A DNA stretch of 64,000 nt, from positions 15,355,205 to 15,419,204 of the forward strand of contig CP034992.1 in the NCBI GenBank assembly GCA_004026145.2, written 5' to 3'. The translations under genes were made by a program, and so were the position numbers. This document shows positions 53,858 through 64,000 of this stretch, piece by piece (position 1 is the first letter of the stretch; each line of letters starts with the position of its first letter). The DNA comes from Takifugu bimaculatus. Its lineage: Eukaryota; Chordata; Actinopteri; Tetraodontiformes; Tetraodontidae. Under the pieces are notes generated by a model. It was not told the origin of the DNA. It saw nothing but the letters and a program-made list of their open reading frames with translations, and did no database searches.

Positions 53858-54548
53858 CTATGGCACCCAGTGGTAGCTGTCCCAGAAAAAGTTAACCAGT
53901 TTTGCCTCGATCTGGCACAGCAGGCTTGATGATGGCTCCAAACAGTGCCACAGCAGCGTGGCTACCAGGTTGTTGACAACCAGCCTGCTTCCTCTATAGG
54001 ACATTTCTGAATGCAGGCCTCTCCATTTCCTTAATTTTTCCTCAACCTTTTCAATAAAATTCTCCCAGTTCTTCCTAACCTTGCAGGTTAGACCTTGAAG
54101 AAGAACAGGGAGACCCTGATGCCACTCACTGCTAGTCAGGGCCTCACTCTTCCCCCTGTTCAACCTCGCAGCAGACAAAACATAAAATTTCTTAGTAATT
54201 TAAAATTGTATCAACATCTGTTTGGTCTTTTATTAAAAAAAAAGCCACATCATCGGCATAGGCAGATAGAAAGACATTACTGTTCAAACCAGGTAAAAAC
54301 AGGCCTTGAACACTCAAACATAATTCACTGAGGATAGGTTCCAGGGAGAGCACATAGAGCATCCCAGACAGAGCACAGCCCTGATGAACACCTCTATAGA
54401 CTCTAAAAGGAGCACACAAGCTGCCATTAACCTTCAGCACACTCTCAATGTCACTGTACAGCACCTTGATCTCAGCTATCAGACCAGTGCTGAACCCAAA
54501 CCTCTCCATAGTTTTCCACAGGGATCTGTGTTCAGCACGATCAAAAGC
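53858..54548 (-). pseudogene. Tx1-like LINE RT palm and C-terminal region
   Basis: AFDRAEHRSLWKTMERFGFS (motif A), FRVYRGVHQGCALSGMLYVL (motif B), SAYADDVAFFLIKDQTD (motif C, YADD intact) and, in another frame from 54178, LNRGKSEALTSSEWHQGLP, NFIEKVEEKLRKWRG and RLVVNNLVATLLWHCLE. The 36.1-37.5 kb copy continues where this one ends. Confidence 0.8.
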
Positions 54549-55090
54549 TGTTAGATCCATTATATTAAAGTTATCTCTTATTTGCTTTTACCTTGTTATA
54601 TTCTTTATTCTTGTTATATTGTTTCTCATTACTTAATGTTTCTTATTATTTGTTAATACTTAATGTTCATGATGCTTGATGTGTGAACTCGAACTTCTCT
54701 GGTCAAGGGCGACAGAAATGCAGCTGCTGTGGGGAAGTGACATTGACTGGAGATAGAGCTGCAGGGCATGACCCAGGAGGTGTTCTTTTAATCTGTCTGA
54801 TATGGAAGAATGTGCTGTTTGCGAGCTAAGCTAATCAAATCAGTGAAGACCTACGTATAATCTCACCATTATGATTTACAGTCTTTTGCTTTGTTTGGGA
54901 CCTGCTATCTTGTGTTTTCCCCCTCCCTTTAGGCACATTTGAATTCTGTGTAACTAGGGACCTGCTAATTTCAATAAAAGAAGGATGGCGGAAGTTGTGC
55001 GTCAGAACGTGTTGGAGATCTGTAACTGAGCACATCTCTCCGTTCTCCTTGCAAGTAAAATTCAAAACTGTTGTCTTTGCCTCATTTGTT
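54549..55090 (+). repeat. Truncated solo LTR of the same retrovirus family
   Basis: Starts TGTTAGATCC and follows the 5' LTR of the provirus at 21058 almost base for base to GCCTCATTTGTTTTT, lacking the last 30 bp or so. It includes the 17-bp stretch that the provirus 5' LTR lacks. No internal retroviral sequence accompanies it. Confidence 0.9.
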
Positions 55091-55099
55091 TTTGTTAAT

Positions 55100-55629
55100 C
55101 TAAAGATAGAAGACTGACATACATCCCCGATAAACTGGAGACCTCCAAAACATCTTGAATGAGGCAGACATTGGTACACAGTACATCTGGTCCTGATGGG
55201 GAGATGTAAAATCACCACCCGAGAAGAAATAATCAATGGACCCACAGCCCTGAAGTTTGTTGCTGAGTGTTTCTAGGGCCTTGATTAAAAGACACCTTCC
55301 CTGAACAACATGATCAACAGTAAAAGATGTTGGGTTAAAACTCCTAGAGAAGAGGATCCCCACCCCTGCACTGAGGGCCATGCTGTGGCTTAAAAAAACC
55401 TCTCCTCCTGTCTCCTCTGCTAATCAGCCTCATTAAGATCATCACTGTTAGTTTCCTGTAAAAACATAATATTGATATTTTTTAAATCCTTCTCAGGAAA
55501 ATAATGCTCAATATTTACACCCATAATGTCCTTTGTTTCTTGTAAAAAGGTTTTAAACATTTTTGGACAGGAAAATTTGTCCTCCTGACTGCTTTGGTTC
55601 ATCTGGTGATGGCCACCGTCATCAGACAC
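55100..55629 (-). pseudogene. Tx1-like LINE endonuclease fragment
   Basis: INIMFLQETNSDDLNEAD (the LQET catalytic motif) and, in a shifted frame, SAGVGILFSRSFNPTSFTVD, VVQGRCLLIKA, typical of the APE-type endonuclease N-terminal half. The GDFN-type motif appears decayed to SGGDFTSPHQDQ near 55205. Confidence 0.7.
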
Positions 55630-55890
55630 ACAGCCCTCAGGGTCGCTGTTGTCGGATCCCTCAGGTCTTCTTCCCGTCTGTCTGCTTGTCGGCTCTTTTT
55701 AGCCTTGACAGGACCAGGCTTGTTGCTGCTGCGGAGCCTCGGTGGAGCTGGAGACCAACCAGCCTCCTGCTCCATCAGCTCCACAGCTTCACCTGCTCCA
55801 CAACAGCCCCAGCTCCTCTTCCACAACCACAATGTGTCTGACCAAAGATAATGGAAGTGTGTGTGACCTTCTGGAGATACCAAATAACCT

Positions 55891-56383
55891 TTTTAAAAGT
55901 TCTTCTGGGGGGGGCATTACTAACCTTGTTGGTGGCAGAAGTCGCCATATCATGATAAACCCTCTTCCCTTGTGGATAATGACATATTCAGAGAGTGCAA
56001 ATTGAATGGGCCAATTTTCAAACTCATTACCAACTGAAGAGAATTTTGTTTGCCTTTTTTTGCATATGGTATAATCATTAGCAAGTGTAATAAAGATAAG
56101 CAGTCAGTTGATCCTTCCTTGACATGATTGTTGTTTAGATAGTTGTAATCAGGGAGGCAGTCAGGCTGAAAGTGTTAAACAAACATTGTAAAACTGGACA
56201 GCATAGTGGTGTTAATAAGTTTATCTGCAGGAAGAATGTGAACTTTGACAACTTTGACCTGGCTATCTGGGAAACAACAGAGAACAAGGATTGTGCCGGC
56301 ATCCAATGGAACTGGAAGAAGAAGACGAGGTCAACCAATCAGAAGACATCCGGAGCTCTGTAATATTTGTACCTTGAATTGGT
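55891..56383. other. Unassigned sequence
   Basis: No gene recognised. It includes a 7-G run at about 55907. Confidence 0.4.
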
Positions 56384-56408
56384 TCTATTTGCTATCTTGA
56401 ATTGATTC

Positions 56409-57565
56409 CTGAGGTCATGGTGTTTGGTCCTGAAACTCTCAGGGATAGATTGGATCACATGATCACTCTTCAGGGGTCGGCAACCCGCTCTGGAGCCGCA
56501 TGCTGCTCTTTGGCGCCGCCCTAGTGGCTCCCTGGAGCTTTTTCAAAAATATGAAAATGTAAATTGTTTTAATATAATTTCTGTAGGAAGAAAAACGTGA
56601 CAAACATTCTTAATGTTTTCCAATGCTGTATAAATGCGTATAATAAATATTTAATTCCAACATCTCATTATAATGAAAGTTAAACTTAAAGTGGCCATGT
56701 GGTGCGTCATTCTCTCCAGGATGCGCTGCAGGGAAAATAAGCATTTCATCATGAATGCTCATTATGTATTTGTAGCCTACTTATCGTTTGGAAAGTAGGC
56801 TAATACAGCTAATATAGACACTTACAGCATGTGTTGCCTTTATTATAAGCCCTATATAAGGCTTTACATTTTTTGCGGCTCCAGACAGATTTGTTTCTTG
56901 TTTTTTTGGTCCAATATGGCTCTTTCAACATTTTGGGTTGCCGACCCCTGCTCTAGATGGTATCTCATTAACATCTAGTCTCTCTGTGAGGAATCTTGAT
57001 CAAAATCTCTCCTTCAACTCCCACATTAAAATAGTCTCTAGAAGTGCCTTTTTTCACCTGAGGAACATCACAAGGATTAGGAAGCTACTGAAGTGGCATG
57101 ATGCTGAAAAGTTAATTCATGCTTTTGTTACTTTCAGGCTGGACTATTGTAATTCTTTATTATCAGGGTATCCAAACAACTCTTTAAGAAGCCTCCAGTT
57201 GATCCAAAATGCTGCAGCCAGAGTTCTGACAGGTATTGACATAAGAGCTCACATAACTCCCGTACTGGCGTCTCTTCATTGGCTGCCCATTAAATTTAGA
57301 ATAATTTTTTAAAACCTCTCCTCTCCTCTCCTCTCCTCTCCTCTACCTGTCCTCCCCCTTTCTCCTCTCTCTCTACCCAGCTGGCCATCAGCAGGAGGGT
57401 CCCCCTACATGAGCCTGGTCCTGCTCAAGGTTTCTTCCTGTTAAAGGGGAGTTTTTCCTTGCCACTGTTGTTTGTTTGGGGTCAGGCCCTGGGATTCTGT
57501 AAAGCGCCTAGAAACAATTTTGATTGTAAAAGATGCTATATAAATAAAGATTGATTTGATTTGAT
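56409..57565 (+). mobile_element. L2-A LINE, 5'-truncated, with 25-bp target duplication
   Basis: ORF2 C-terminal half (EVMVFGPETLRDRLDHMIT before the MITE; SLTSSLSVRNLDQNLSFNSH and LIQNAAARVLTGIDIRAHIT after it), a join at about 57310 to the CT array, and the 3' UTR ending in (TTGAT)n. It is flanked by TCTATTTGCTATCTTGAA... at 56384-56408 and 57566-57590, 25 bp with two mismatches. This is the only L2-A copy here with both insertion borders defined. Confidence 0.85.
56471..56950 (+). mobile_element. hAT-type MITE inside the L2-A copy
   Basis: 480 bp with perfect 14-16-bp terminal inverted repeats (CAGGGGTCGGCAACCC and GGGTTGCCGACCCCTG) and no ORF. Right flank CTCTAGAT; left flank CTCTT, consistent with an 8-bp duplication that lost three bases on the left. 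The host L2-A sequence ATCACTCTAGATGG reads through once the MITE is removed. Confidence 0.85.
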
Positions 57566-57590
57566 TCTATTTGCTATCTTGAACTGGTTC

Positions 57591-59266
57591 TATTTGCTAA
57601 ATACATTTTGAAGTTGGCATTTTTCTTCTTGAAGTCTTCATTCAGAGAACACGCGGATCAGCAGTGACACACGTGAGAGTATTGCGATCCAACACAACTC
57701 AACACTAAAAGAGCCCAGAAAAAGAAGGAAACAAATTAGAGACAGCGAGAGAGACAGAAGGTGGCTAAAACTGTCTGCCTGCTTGTATGTTTTGACACAG
57801 TAAGCTTTTATGCAGGCATGTCTGCATTTGCAGGTATCTACACTGATGCTGTGTGTGCTGTTTGTGTATGCATTTGTGCCCATAGGCACACTTTCTTCAG
57901 ACATCACATGCTGCCTGTGTCTGCACCTAATGTATGCTTTGAACATGGTGTTTTTATGGGTGAGTGCAATTCAGCTCAGCCCAAAGTCAAGCTGACAGAC
58001 AGCTTCCCTCTGAGGAGCCCTTTAGTGTTTCTGATTGATCATCATAATGCCAAGGTACAGGCCCTGTCCTTGGTGCCTATGCTAATCCAACACTCTTGCA
58101 TATTTATGAGCTCCTTGGGAATCAGCTAAATAAAGGATGAGGCCATTGGCGTGGAGCATTCCTCATGACTATGATTAATTAGATACAGCAAGGTTGTGTG
58201 TTTTCTCCAGATGCAGGAGTCACAAAATGGTCCGGTTCCCTTTGGATAGTGGCCCATTGTCCTGTAATGAATGTAATGCTTCCCCATAAATCAGATCACA
58301 TAAGAACAATTGTACCAAATGAAACTGGATTGTTGTCCTCAGTTCAAATTTTATATTCCCACTCCTGAACAACATCTTAGGTATGTTCTTGTAACCACTC
58401 AGTCAGTTCTCTCCATGTTTTACATGTTGCGTCTGTTAATTTAGTTTTATGAATTTCATGTTCCCTGTAGGGGCAAAAACATAATGCAGGTAAAGCAGAA
58501 GCAAGTCCTGACAACTATGATGGTTTGTCTGAGGAGCAGGAGTTTTCTGGATACAAGTGTCCATAAAGGGCACTTTTCCTAATTACTCTGCTGAGTTAAT
58601 TTAATATGCTAAAGATTATGACTTACAGAGTGGAATGATGACACATTACAGTTCAAGTTTGACACTCTAGAGTGGGAAACAACATGTGGCTGATGTCCCT
58701 AATAGACACCATCAAATCCCTTGATTCCATTTTATTATCAGTAAACTCGCCACAGAGACTCCCTAGCTTTATTTTGCTTTTTAATCTGCAAAATGTACTT
58801 CTGTGTCATGAAACGATCACCTCAAAAGCCATCTGGCATTGCCTTTAAAAGGCAATTGGACAGCTCAGGCAATTGGACAGCCCAATTTAGTTGGTGGGTT
58901 AACCTGTAGGCAGATGTAGGCAGAACAAGACTGTTGGGCTCCTAATATATCTGTTATACACAAGAACAGTTTAATTTTCACAGAAATGTTTTATTGTGTT
59001 GAATTTAATTACTGAGCGTGTGTCTTCACTCTATTGAAAATATATCATAATTAAATGTCTTTAAAAGAAATGAGAGTGGATTCAATATTTTGGTCCCTTT
59101 ATTCCATGTAACAACATGTTAAACAATTAAACAGATAAACAGATAAATTGGCGACTGAATCACACTTCTAATTCACAGCTTTGACACAAAAGGAACAATA
59201 ATCAGCAAAATAACATTTATACCAAATAAATATACAAAAATATACAAAAAAGCAAAACAAAAACGA

Positions 59267-59307
<41 letters not shown>

Positions 59308-61638
59308 CCAGATGAACATCCATGAAGCAAGCCAATAACATTAACTTGTTTTAAAAATAGTCATAAAGATATCTGAGGCATAGTCTGTGTTTTTATTATA
59401 TGTTATCGAAACATCTTTGTCTCAATAGGTCCAATTGTTGTGGTCTGGCCGCGAGCAATACTCCTGGCCACAGATCCACCATCATCCTGTTAAAATACAC
59501 CATATCTTTGTAGTCCCACAGGCAAATTAAAAAAAATAGCTTTATTTGTATATTATTTGCATTAGTGTTTAGATGAAGCCTTTTATTATTTTTAATCTCC
59601 ATCTGATCACCCAAACCCCACATGTTCATAAGTAATGCATCAATATTAGCTCACAGTCTCTTGACTCAAATAAAAAAAGAACATAATTGTTTGAATTAAA
59701 AACCTGATTTAAAGGGACAGCAGGGAGTTTACATCCAATAGTCTGATTAAAAGCAGGAACGCTGTGGGTGAGATGCTTCACTGTAATGACCCTCTGTGCA
59801 GCACATTTTCCTGTGAGGGGTCCAGGTTTGTCAAACCTGGTCTTTCACCTGGTTTTTCTCCTGGTGGCTAAAGGCAAAGCTAATCTGAGTCTGTCATTCT
59901 GCATGAAATTTGATAAAGGTGCGATCCAACTGAAAAGACTCCCCTGCTACAGTATGTTGAAGTCCACCACAGGATCTGACTCGGGCTCAAGCATTATCTT
60001 TCTGAAACTGCATAGAACACTGATTTAAGCTACTCTTTGCTCCACCCATGCCAGACCATGGAGCTGGCAGTTCTGAGGGTCAACACTTGATTCTGTTTCT
60101 TCATTCAGCTTCAAATCAAAGCAGATGGCTTAACCATATGAATGATTTAATCAACGCTGACATCATAGATTTAATCCATTAACCTCTCTGGAACAAATTG
60201 CTTTATAGTTACCAGTTACATTTACCAAAATACATTGATTTGTCTATTACAAAAATAATGTCTAAATGGACATTTTTACATACAGACAACTTGGCGTCTG
60301 TTGTAAATGATAAAGAGCAGAATGCCTGTATACTCTGGTGATAGCCGAAATATTTCTGGTGGTTCGTGGTTGTTGTTTGTTTTCATATTTACACTCATTG
60401 TGGATGCACACTGAAAGCTTTACACAAGAAGGACTTGACATAAGTCAACTGATCACTGCGTCACCAGACCCCACTGTACACACAAAAGCAAGCTTTTTAC
60501 TTTTATCTATGATTACGCTTTAAAATGACACAGTCGAGAAGCATCTGCTGTAAAGAAATGCAGTAGGTTCTGATAGGAAAGATAAAGCTCAAATCAGCTT
60601 ATCTCAAAGGCATTGTCACTTGAGATCTGATAGGAAAGATAAAGCTCAAATCAGCTTATCTCAAAGGCATTGTCACTTGATGCTGCTCTGACCTGCCTGC
60701 TTATCTGCTGCTGCACCTCACTTTAAACACAAAGGCTACACACGTGAAGGCATTGGATCTGCTTTCTGCCTGCTTCATAATGTCTTACCTCTGCTTCTCC
60801 GGAGTGGTAGAAATTTAAAAAAAAAAAACCTTTGAATTGTATAATCTCCCCTACTGAGTACAGAACACAGCAGTGCCTAGAATGTGCTGTGAGTCAATAT
60901 TTTTCTTTTACCAGTAGCAGCACTTCGTGAATAACATTAGCAACACCAATTATTTGGTGTTCCTCCAATATGGTAAATGTGATAATTACCCCCTTTCACA
61001 TAGCTGCACTCAACAGGCCAAGGCTATCTCTAAATGGCTGCTTTGTGACTGCAGATTGATGTTTTGAAATATTCCAGTTGTGGGCCATTCACAAGAGGTG
61101 TTCACCTCCACTCATTACTTTTTTACTGCTTTTGCTATCACAGAACCACTCCCCCAAGTTACGTTTCTAGGCTGGTGAGAGAGAGCTCAAATGTCCTAAC
61201 CTGTAACAACTGTTTTAAAAGGTAGAAGCTGAGTTTTAGAATTTTTTTTTCTGGGGCCAGTCTTTGATTGGAGGTCACCGTGGAAATGCAGAGAGCTCTC
61301 CCAACAGAGCCATGAGGAATGCCTTACTTAAAGTTAAGTAAAATAAAGTTAAGTACGTATCTACCTGAATTACAACCACATATGAGAGTGAAGTCTAAAA
61401 CTCTCAGGCTTTCCAGTTAAGTGTGACAGGTCCCTTCAGCATGCCCAGATTATATCTAGATTTCAGAGGGAGACAACATTCAAGGCAGAAAGCATATCCA
61501 GAAAGGTCACGGAACAATAGTCACATCATAGTCACAGAAGACCAAACAGAGATACAGCAGGAAAAAAGTGCCACAGTTCGAAACATTATCTTTTTTCTTT
61601 GTATTAGCAGGTAAAGTTCTCAGTCATTGAAACGGTGT

Positions 61639-61642
<4 letters not shown>
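57591..61642. other. Unique non-coding DNA downstream of the phosphatase gene
   Basis: No coding exon recognised. Contains an (AT)n array at 59269-59305 and a 57-bp tandem duplication at 60570-60680. The 3' UTR of the minus-strand phosphatase gene should lie toward the right end of this stretch. Confidence 0.5.
60570..60680. repeat. Perfect tandem duplication, 54-bp unit with 3-bp spacer
   Basis: 60570-60623 and 60627-60680 are identical. Each unit has TGATAG, AGATAA and TTATCT, i.e. three GATA-type motifs, and a further TTATCT follows at about 60700. Confidence 0.9.

Positions 61643-61712
<70 letters not shown>
61643..61712 (+). repeat. (GT)n microsatellite
   Basis: About 35 GT units, some 130 bp past the phosphatase stop codon in its transcription direction. 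Confidence 0.95.
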
Positions 61713-61715
<3 letters not shown>

Positions 61716-61844
61716 AGTAAAATATGGTAGGCATGACCTCTGAGAACCAAGCGCACAGACTGCTGCAGCACATACAGGCACTAACAGAGCCACTTAGCAT
61801 ATTGCGTCACAACTAACGGCGGCCCAACAACAGGGTTTAACTGC

Positions 61845-62398
61845 TTAGAAGGAATTGAGCTCCTCCAAAGCCACCTCATAGCAGAACTTGTACTGCTCCT
61901 GTGGAAGAAGAAGAGGAAGCAAAAGTAAGAAGGCAAACATCATTCCTTTACTGACATGATGAACCCCTCAAACTCTTGATATAATCTCTGTGTCTGATCT
62001 AGCAACACAGATAGGTTACATCTGTGCACTGTTTGTTCACCATCGCTGTCCTGTCAGGACATTTGGAGATGATTTTTCTTTTTCATTATGACAGTGATTA
62101 TTTTATGTACTGCTCCCACTCCAATTAAATTACAGTAGTAGCATGATAACATTCTTAAAGTTGACGTTGATGTTGGCGCTCTGACCAAAGCATCTCTGTT
62201 TTACATCTATCCGTTTACAAAACTTGACAAAGATGAGCCTACAGGCTGTGCTTGAGTCTCACCACTGTCTCCACCATATTAGTCTTGTTATTTCTGAGGG
62301 TTTTGACGGTGTGGAAAACATCAATGATGTTCTGCTGCTTTATCATCTCACTGATGCTGCAGATGGCACAGAAAGTTCCAGAACGCCCTCCGCCGGTC
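61845..62398 (-). CDS. ptprt: Type IIB receptor protein tyrosine phosphatase, last two coding exons
   Basis: Minus strand: exon 62398-62263 (136 nt, a size common for phosphatase-domain exons) and last exon 61898-61845 (54 nt with TAA at 61847-61845). The acceptors are TTCTCTTCACAG and TTCTTCCACAG; the donor is GTGGTGAGAC. The first exon carries the end of the active-site loop (TGGGRSGTFCAICSISEMI) and IIDVFHTVKTLRNNKTNMVE; the last encodes EQYKFCYEVALEELNSF. These match the membrane-distal phosphatase domain (D2) of the PTPRK/M/T/U group. The SF ending and the CAICSISEMI block favour PTPRT. The active-site cysteine lies in the preceding exon, outside the window. D2 domains of this group are mostly regulatory. 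The usual EYL reads EEL. The subfamily is secure; the exact paralogue is less certain. Confidence 0.85.
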
Positions 62399-62704
62399 CT
62401 GTGAAGAGAACAGTGCATCAACACATCACACAACATCAGAAAAATGGCAGGAGGAGAAGAAGCAAAGCTCTTCCAAATAAAAGTTGCTGGTTATGATTTT
62501 ATTGTGTATATTTAATTTTAAGGTTGTGCTCAGTGATGGGTAGGGATTTTAATACTAACAGCGTCATCATGACGCCCACTTATCAGATTAGTATTAGTGT
62601 GGAAATTGCATCCAGATCGATTTTCTTTGTTGCACCATGGGTTTAAATAACCTGCAAGATGAAAGCATCCATTCAGATTACTTCATTTGTCTAGTTCTAG
62701 GAAT
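62399..62704 (-). other. Phosphatase gene intron, left part
   Basis: Intronic sequence upstream of the 136-nt exon. No further exon is found before the window edge. Confidence 0.6.
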
Positions 62705-63722
62705 GTTCCATCCATCCATCCTCTACCGCTTATCCGGGGTCGGGTTGCGGGGACAGCAGCTTAAGAAGAGAAGCCCAGACTTCCCTCTCCCCTGCTACCT
62801 CTTCCAGCTCATCCGGAGGGATCCCCAGGCGTTCCCAGGCCAGTCGAGAGACATAGTCTCTCCAAAGTGTCTTCCCGGGGGTCTCCTACCGGAGGGACAT
62901 GCCCTGAACACCTCACCAGGTAGGCGTCCAGGGGGCATCCTAACTCAATGCCCAAGCCACCTCATCTGGCTCCTCTCAATGCGGAGGAGCAGCGGCTCTA
63001 CTCCGAGCTCCTCCCGGATGGCAGAGCTTCTCACCCTATCTCTAAGGGAGAGCCCAGCCACCCTACGGAGGAAGCTCATTTCGGCTGCTTGTACCCGTGA
63101 TCTTGTTCTTTCGGTCATTACCCAAAGCTCATGACCATAGGTGAGGGTAGGAACGAAGATCGACCGGTAAATCGAGAGCTTCGTTTTTTGGCTCAGCTCT
63201 CTCTTCACCACTACGGACTGGTGCAGACTCCGCATTACTGCGGACGCCGCACCGATCCGCCTGTTGACCTCCTGCTCCATTCTTCCCTCACTCGTGAACA
63301 AGACCCCGAAGTACTTGAACTCCTCCACTTGGGGCAGGATCTCATTCTTGACCCGGAGAAGGCACTCCACCTTTTTCCGGTTGATAACCATGGCCTCGGA
63401 TTTGGAGGTGCTGATTTTCATCCCAGCCGCTTCACACGCGGCGGCGAACCGATCCAGTGATCATTGGAGATCAAGGGCCGATGACGCCAACAGGACCACA
63501 TCATATGCAAAAAGCAGAGACGCGATCCTGAGGTCACCAAACCGGATCCCCCTTAACACCATGACTGCACCGAGAAATTCTGTCCATAAAAATTATGAAC
63601 AGAATCGGTGACAAAGGGCTGCCCTGGCGGAGACCAACCCTCACTGGAAACGAGTTCGACTTACTGCCAGCAATGCGGACCAAACTCTGACACCGATCAT
63701 ACAGGGAGCGGACGGCCCGTTT
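62705..63722 (-). mobile_element. Rex3/RTE-like LINE, 5'-truncated, in the phosphatase intron
   Basis: Minus-strand C-terminal half: GLRQGSPLSPILFIIFMDR (motif B, 63660), a decayed motif C region near 63500, ISTSKSEAMVINRKKVECLL, FKYFGVLFTSEGRMEQEVNR, ASAVMRSLHQSVVVKRELSQ and LSIYRSIFVPTLTYGHELWV, ending in the GATAAGCGGTAGAGGATGG 3' end and (GATG)n. It lies in the same orientation as the gene. Compared with the 41-kb copy it keeps a segment (IGAASAVMRSLHQ) lost there. Confidence 0.85.
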
Positions 63723-64000
63723 ACACACGTAATCATATATGCTGTTGTATGTTGTTAGACCTCCAAAATGACAACTCTGGGCTCTCCTGTCAACTGAAAT
63801 AATTTCAGTTAAAAGGATTTTTCATTCTTAACACTGATGCGTGTGTGTGATTGTACTGAACCTCCACATTAACAACAAAAACGAATTCTAGAGTGAATTT
63901 ACTGAATAATTTAATTTAATTTAGAGTTATTGCATATATTCTAAAGATCTGTTGCTCTTGAATTTCCTCTGGGAGGTATCTACAGTGCATATTGGGCTAA
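63723..64000 (-). other. Phosphatase gene intron, right part
   Basis: AT-rich; no exon or repeat recognised. Confidence 0.5.

Larger units (their letters stand above)
53830..55890 (-). mobile_element. Tx1-like LINE interrupted by a retroviral LTR
   Basis: Minus-strand order: ORF1 end (55883-55599), endonuclease (55629-55100), LTR insertion (55090-54549), RT (54548-54190) and post-RT region (54178-53858). The RT N-terminal part is missing at the LTR position. Confidence 0.7.

Noticed and set aside
57761..58129. 122-codon plus-strand ORF
   Set aside because: No recognisable domain, no splice or start context, overlapping ORFs in other frames; regarded as chance.
62224..62496. 90-codon plus-strand ORF at the phosphatase exon
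   Set aside because: Antisense shadow of the 136-nt phosphatase exon on the minus strand.
1..64000. CRISPR arrays, bacterial operons, phage genes, tRNA or rRNA genes
   Set aside because: No direct-repeat/spacer arrays, no prokaryotic gene packing, and no cloverleaf or rRNA sequence recognised on reading both strands.

Overview
This window looks like teleost fish genomic DNA, probably a spiny-rayed (percomorph-type) fish. The evidence is spliced vertebrate genes with GT/AG introns, fish LINE lineages (two L2-like families, CR1/Rex1-like, RTE/Rex3-like, Tx1-like), a Penelope-like element, hAT and pogo fragments, Gypsy elements, and an endogenous retrovirus whose envelope type is familiar from percomorph fish. 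Bacterial signatures, CRISPR arrays and operons are absent. Only three host genes are visible; at least half of the rest is transposon debris, much of it nested.

Host genes. (1) 107-445, +: the last two coding exons of a small four-pass membrane protein, most like the MS4A/CD20 family, with a proline-rich PPTY tail. (2) 12799-15131, -: a complete three-exon gene (535 codons plus stop) for a secreted protein with a signal peptide, an IgGFc-binding-like domain and a C-terminal C-type lectin domain. Its first exon lies in a perfect 157-bp segment that is repeated in inverted orientation at 15829-15985 between two (TA)n arrays. (3) 61845-62398, -: the last two coding exons of a type IIB receptor protein tyrosine phosphatase (PTPRT-like); the rest of the gene lies beyond the right edge, with a Rex3-like LINE in its intron.

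Layout. 0.7-6.1 kb: a CR1/Rex1-like LINE split by an internally deleted L2-A LINE, and two arms of a ~340-bp inverted repeat. 6.15-11.06 kb: a nearly full-length L2-B LINE on the minus strand with an esterase-type ORF1 and an endonuclease-RT ORF2, both broken. 12.8-16.05 kb: the lectin gene and its inverted duplication. 16.8-31 kb: a degraded Gypsy pol (+); a second Gypsy (-) whose halves lie on either side of an endogenous retrovirus (+, LTR to LTR, most of gag and all of RT missing); then L2-A, pogo and a second retroviral pol fragment. 31.9-37.5 kb: L2-A copies, an hAT remnant and a Tx1-like LINE. 38.1-38.8 kb: a decayed coding region of a family I cannot name. 40.9-46.4 kb: a Rex3-like LINE and L2-A pieces. 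47.5-52.9 kb: a three-layer nest in which an L2-A/L2-B mosaic is interrupted by an almost intact Penelope-like element with an 11-bp target duplication. 53-57.6 kb: an hAT-Charlie remnant, a Tx1-like LINE carrying an LTR of the same retrovirus family, and an L2-A copy with a 25-bp target duplication and an hAT-type MITE inside. 57.6-61.8 kb: mostly unique non-coding DNA downstream of the phosphatase gene.

No autonomous new biological system is evident. The best leads are the perfect inverted duplication of a signal-peptide exon, the lectin gene's domain combination, the unnamed decayed family near 38 kb, and the L2-A subfamily whose copies share a mutated RT active site and internal deletions. 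Names of repeat families come from recognised protein motifs, not from database searches.
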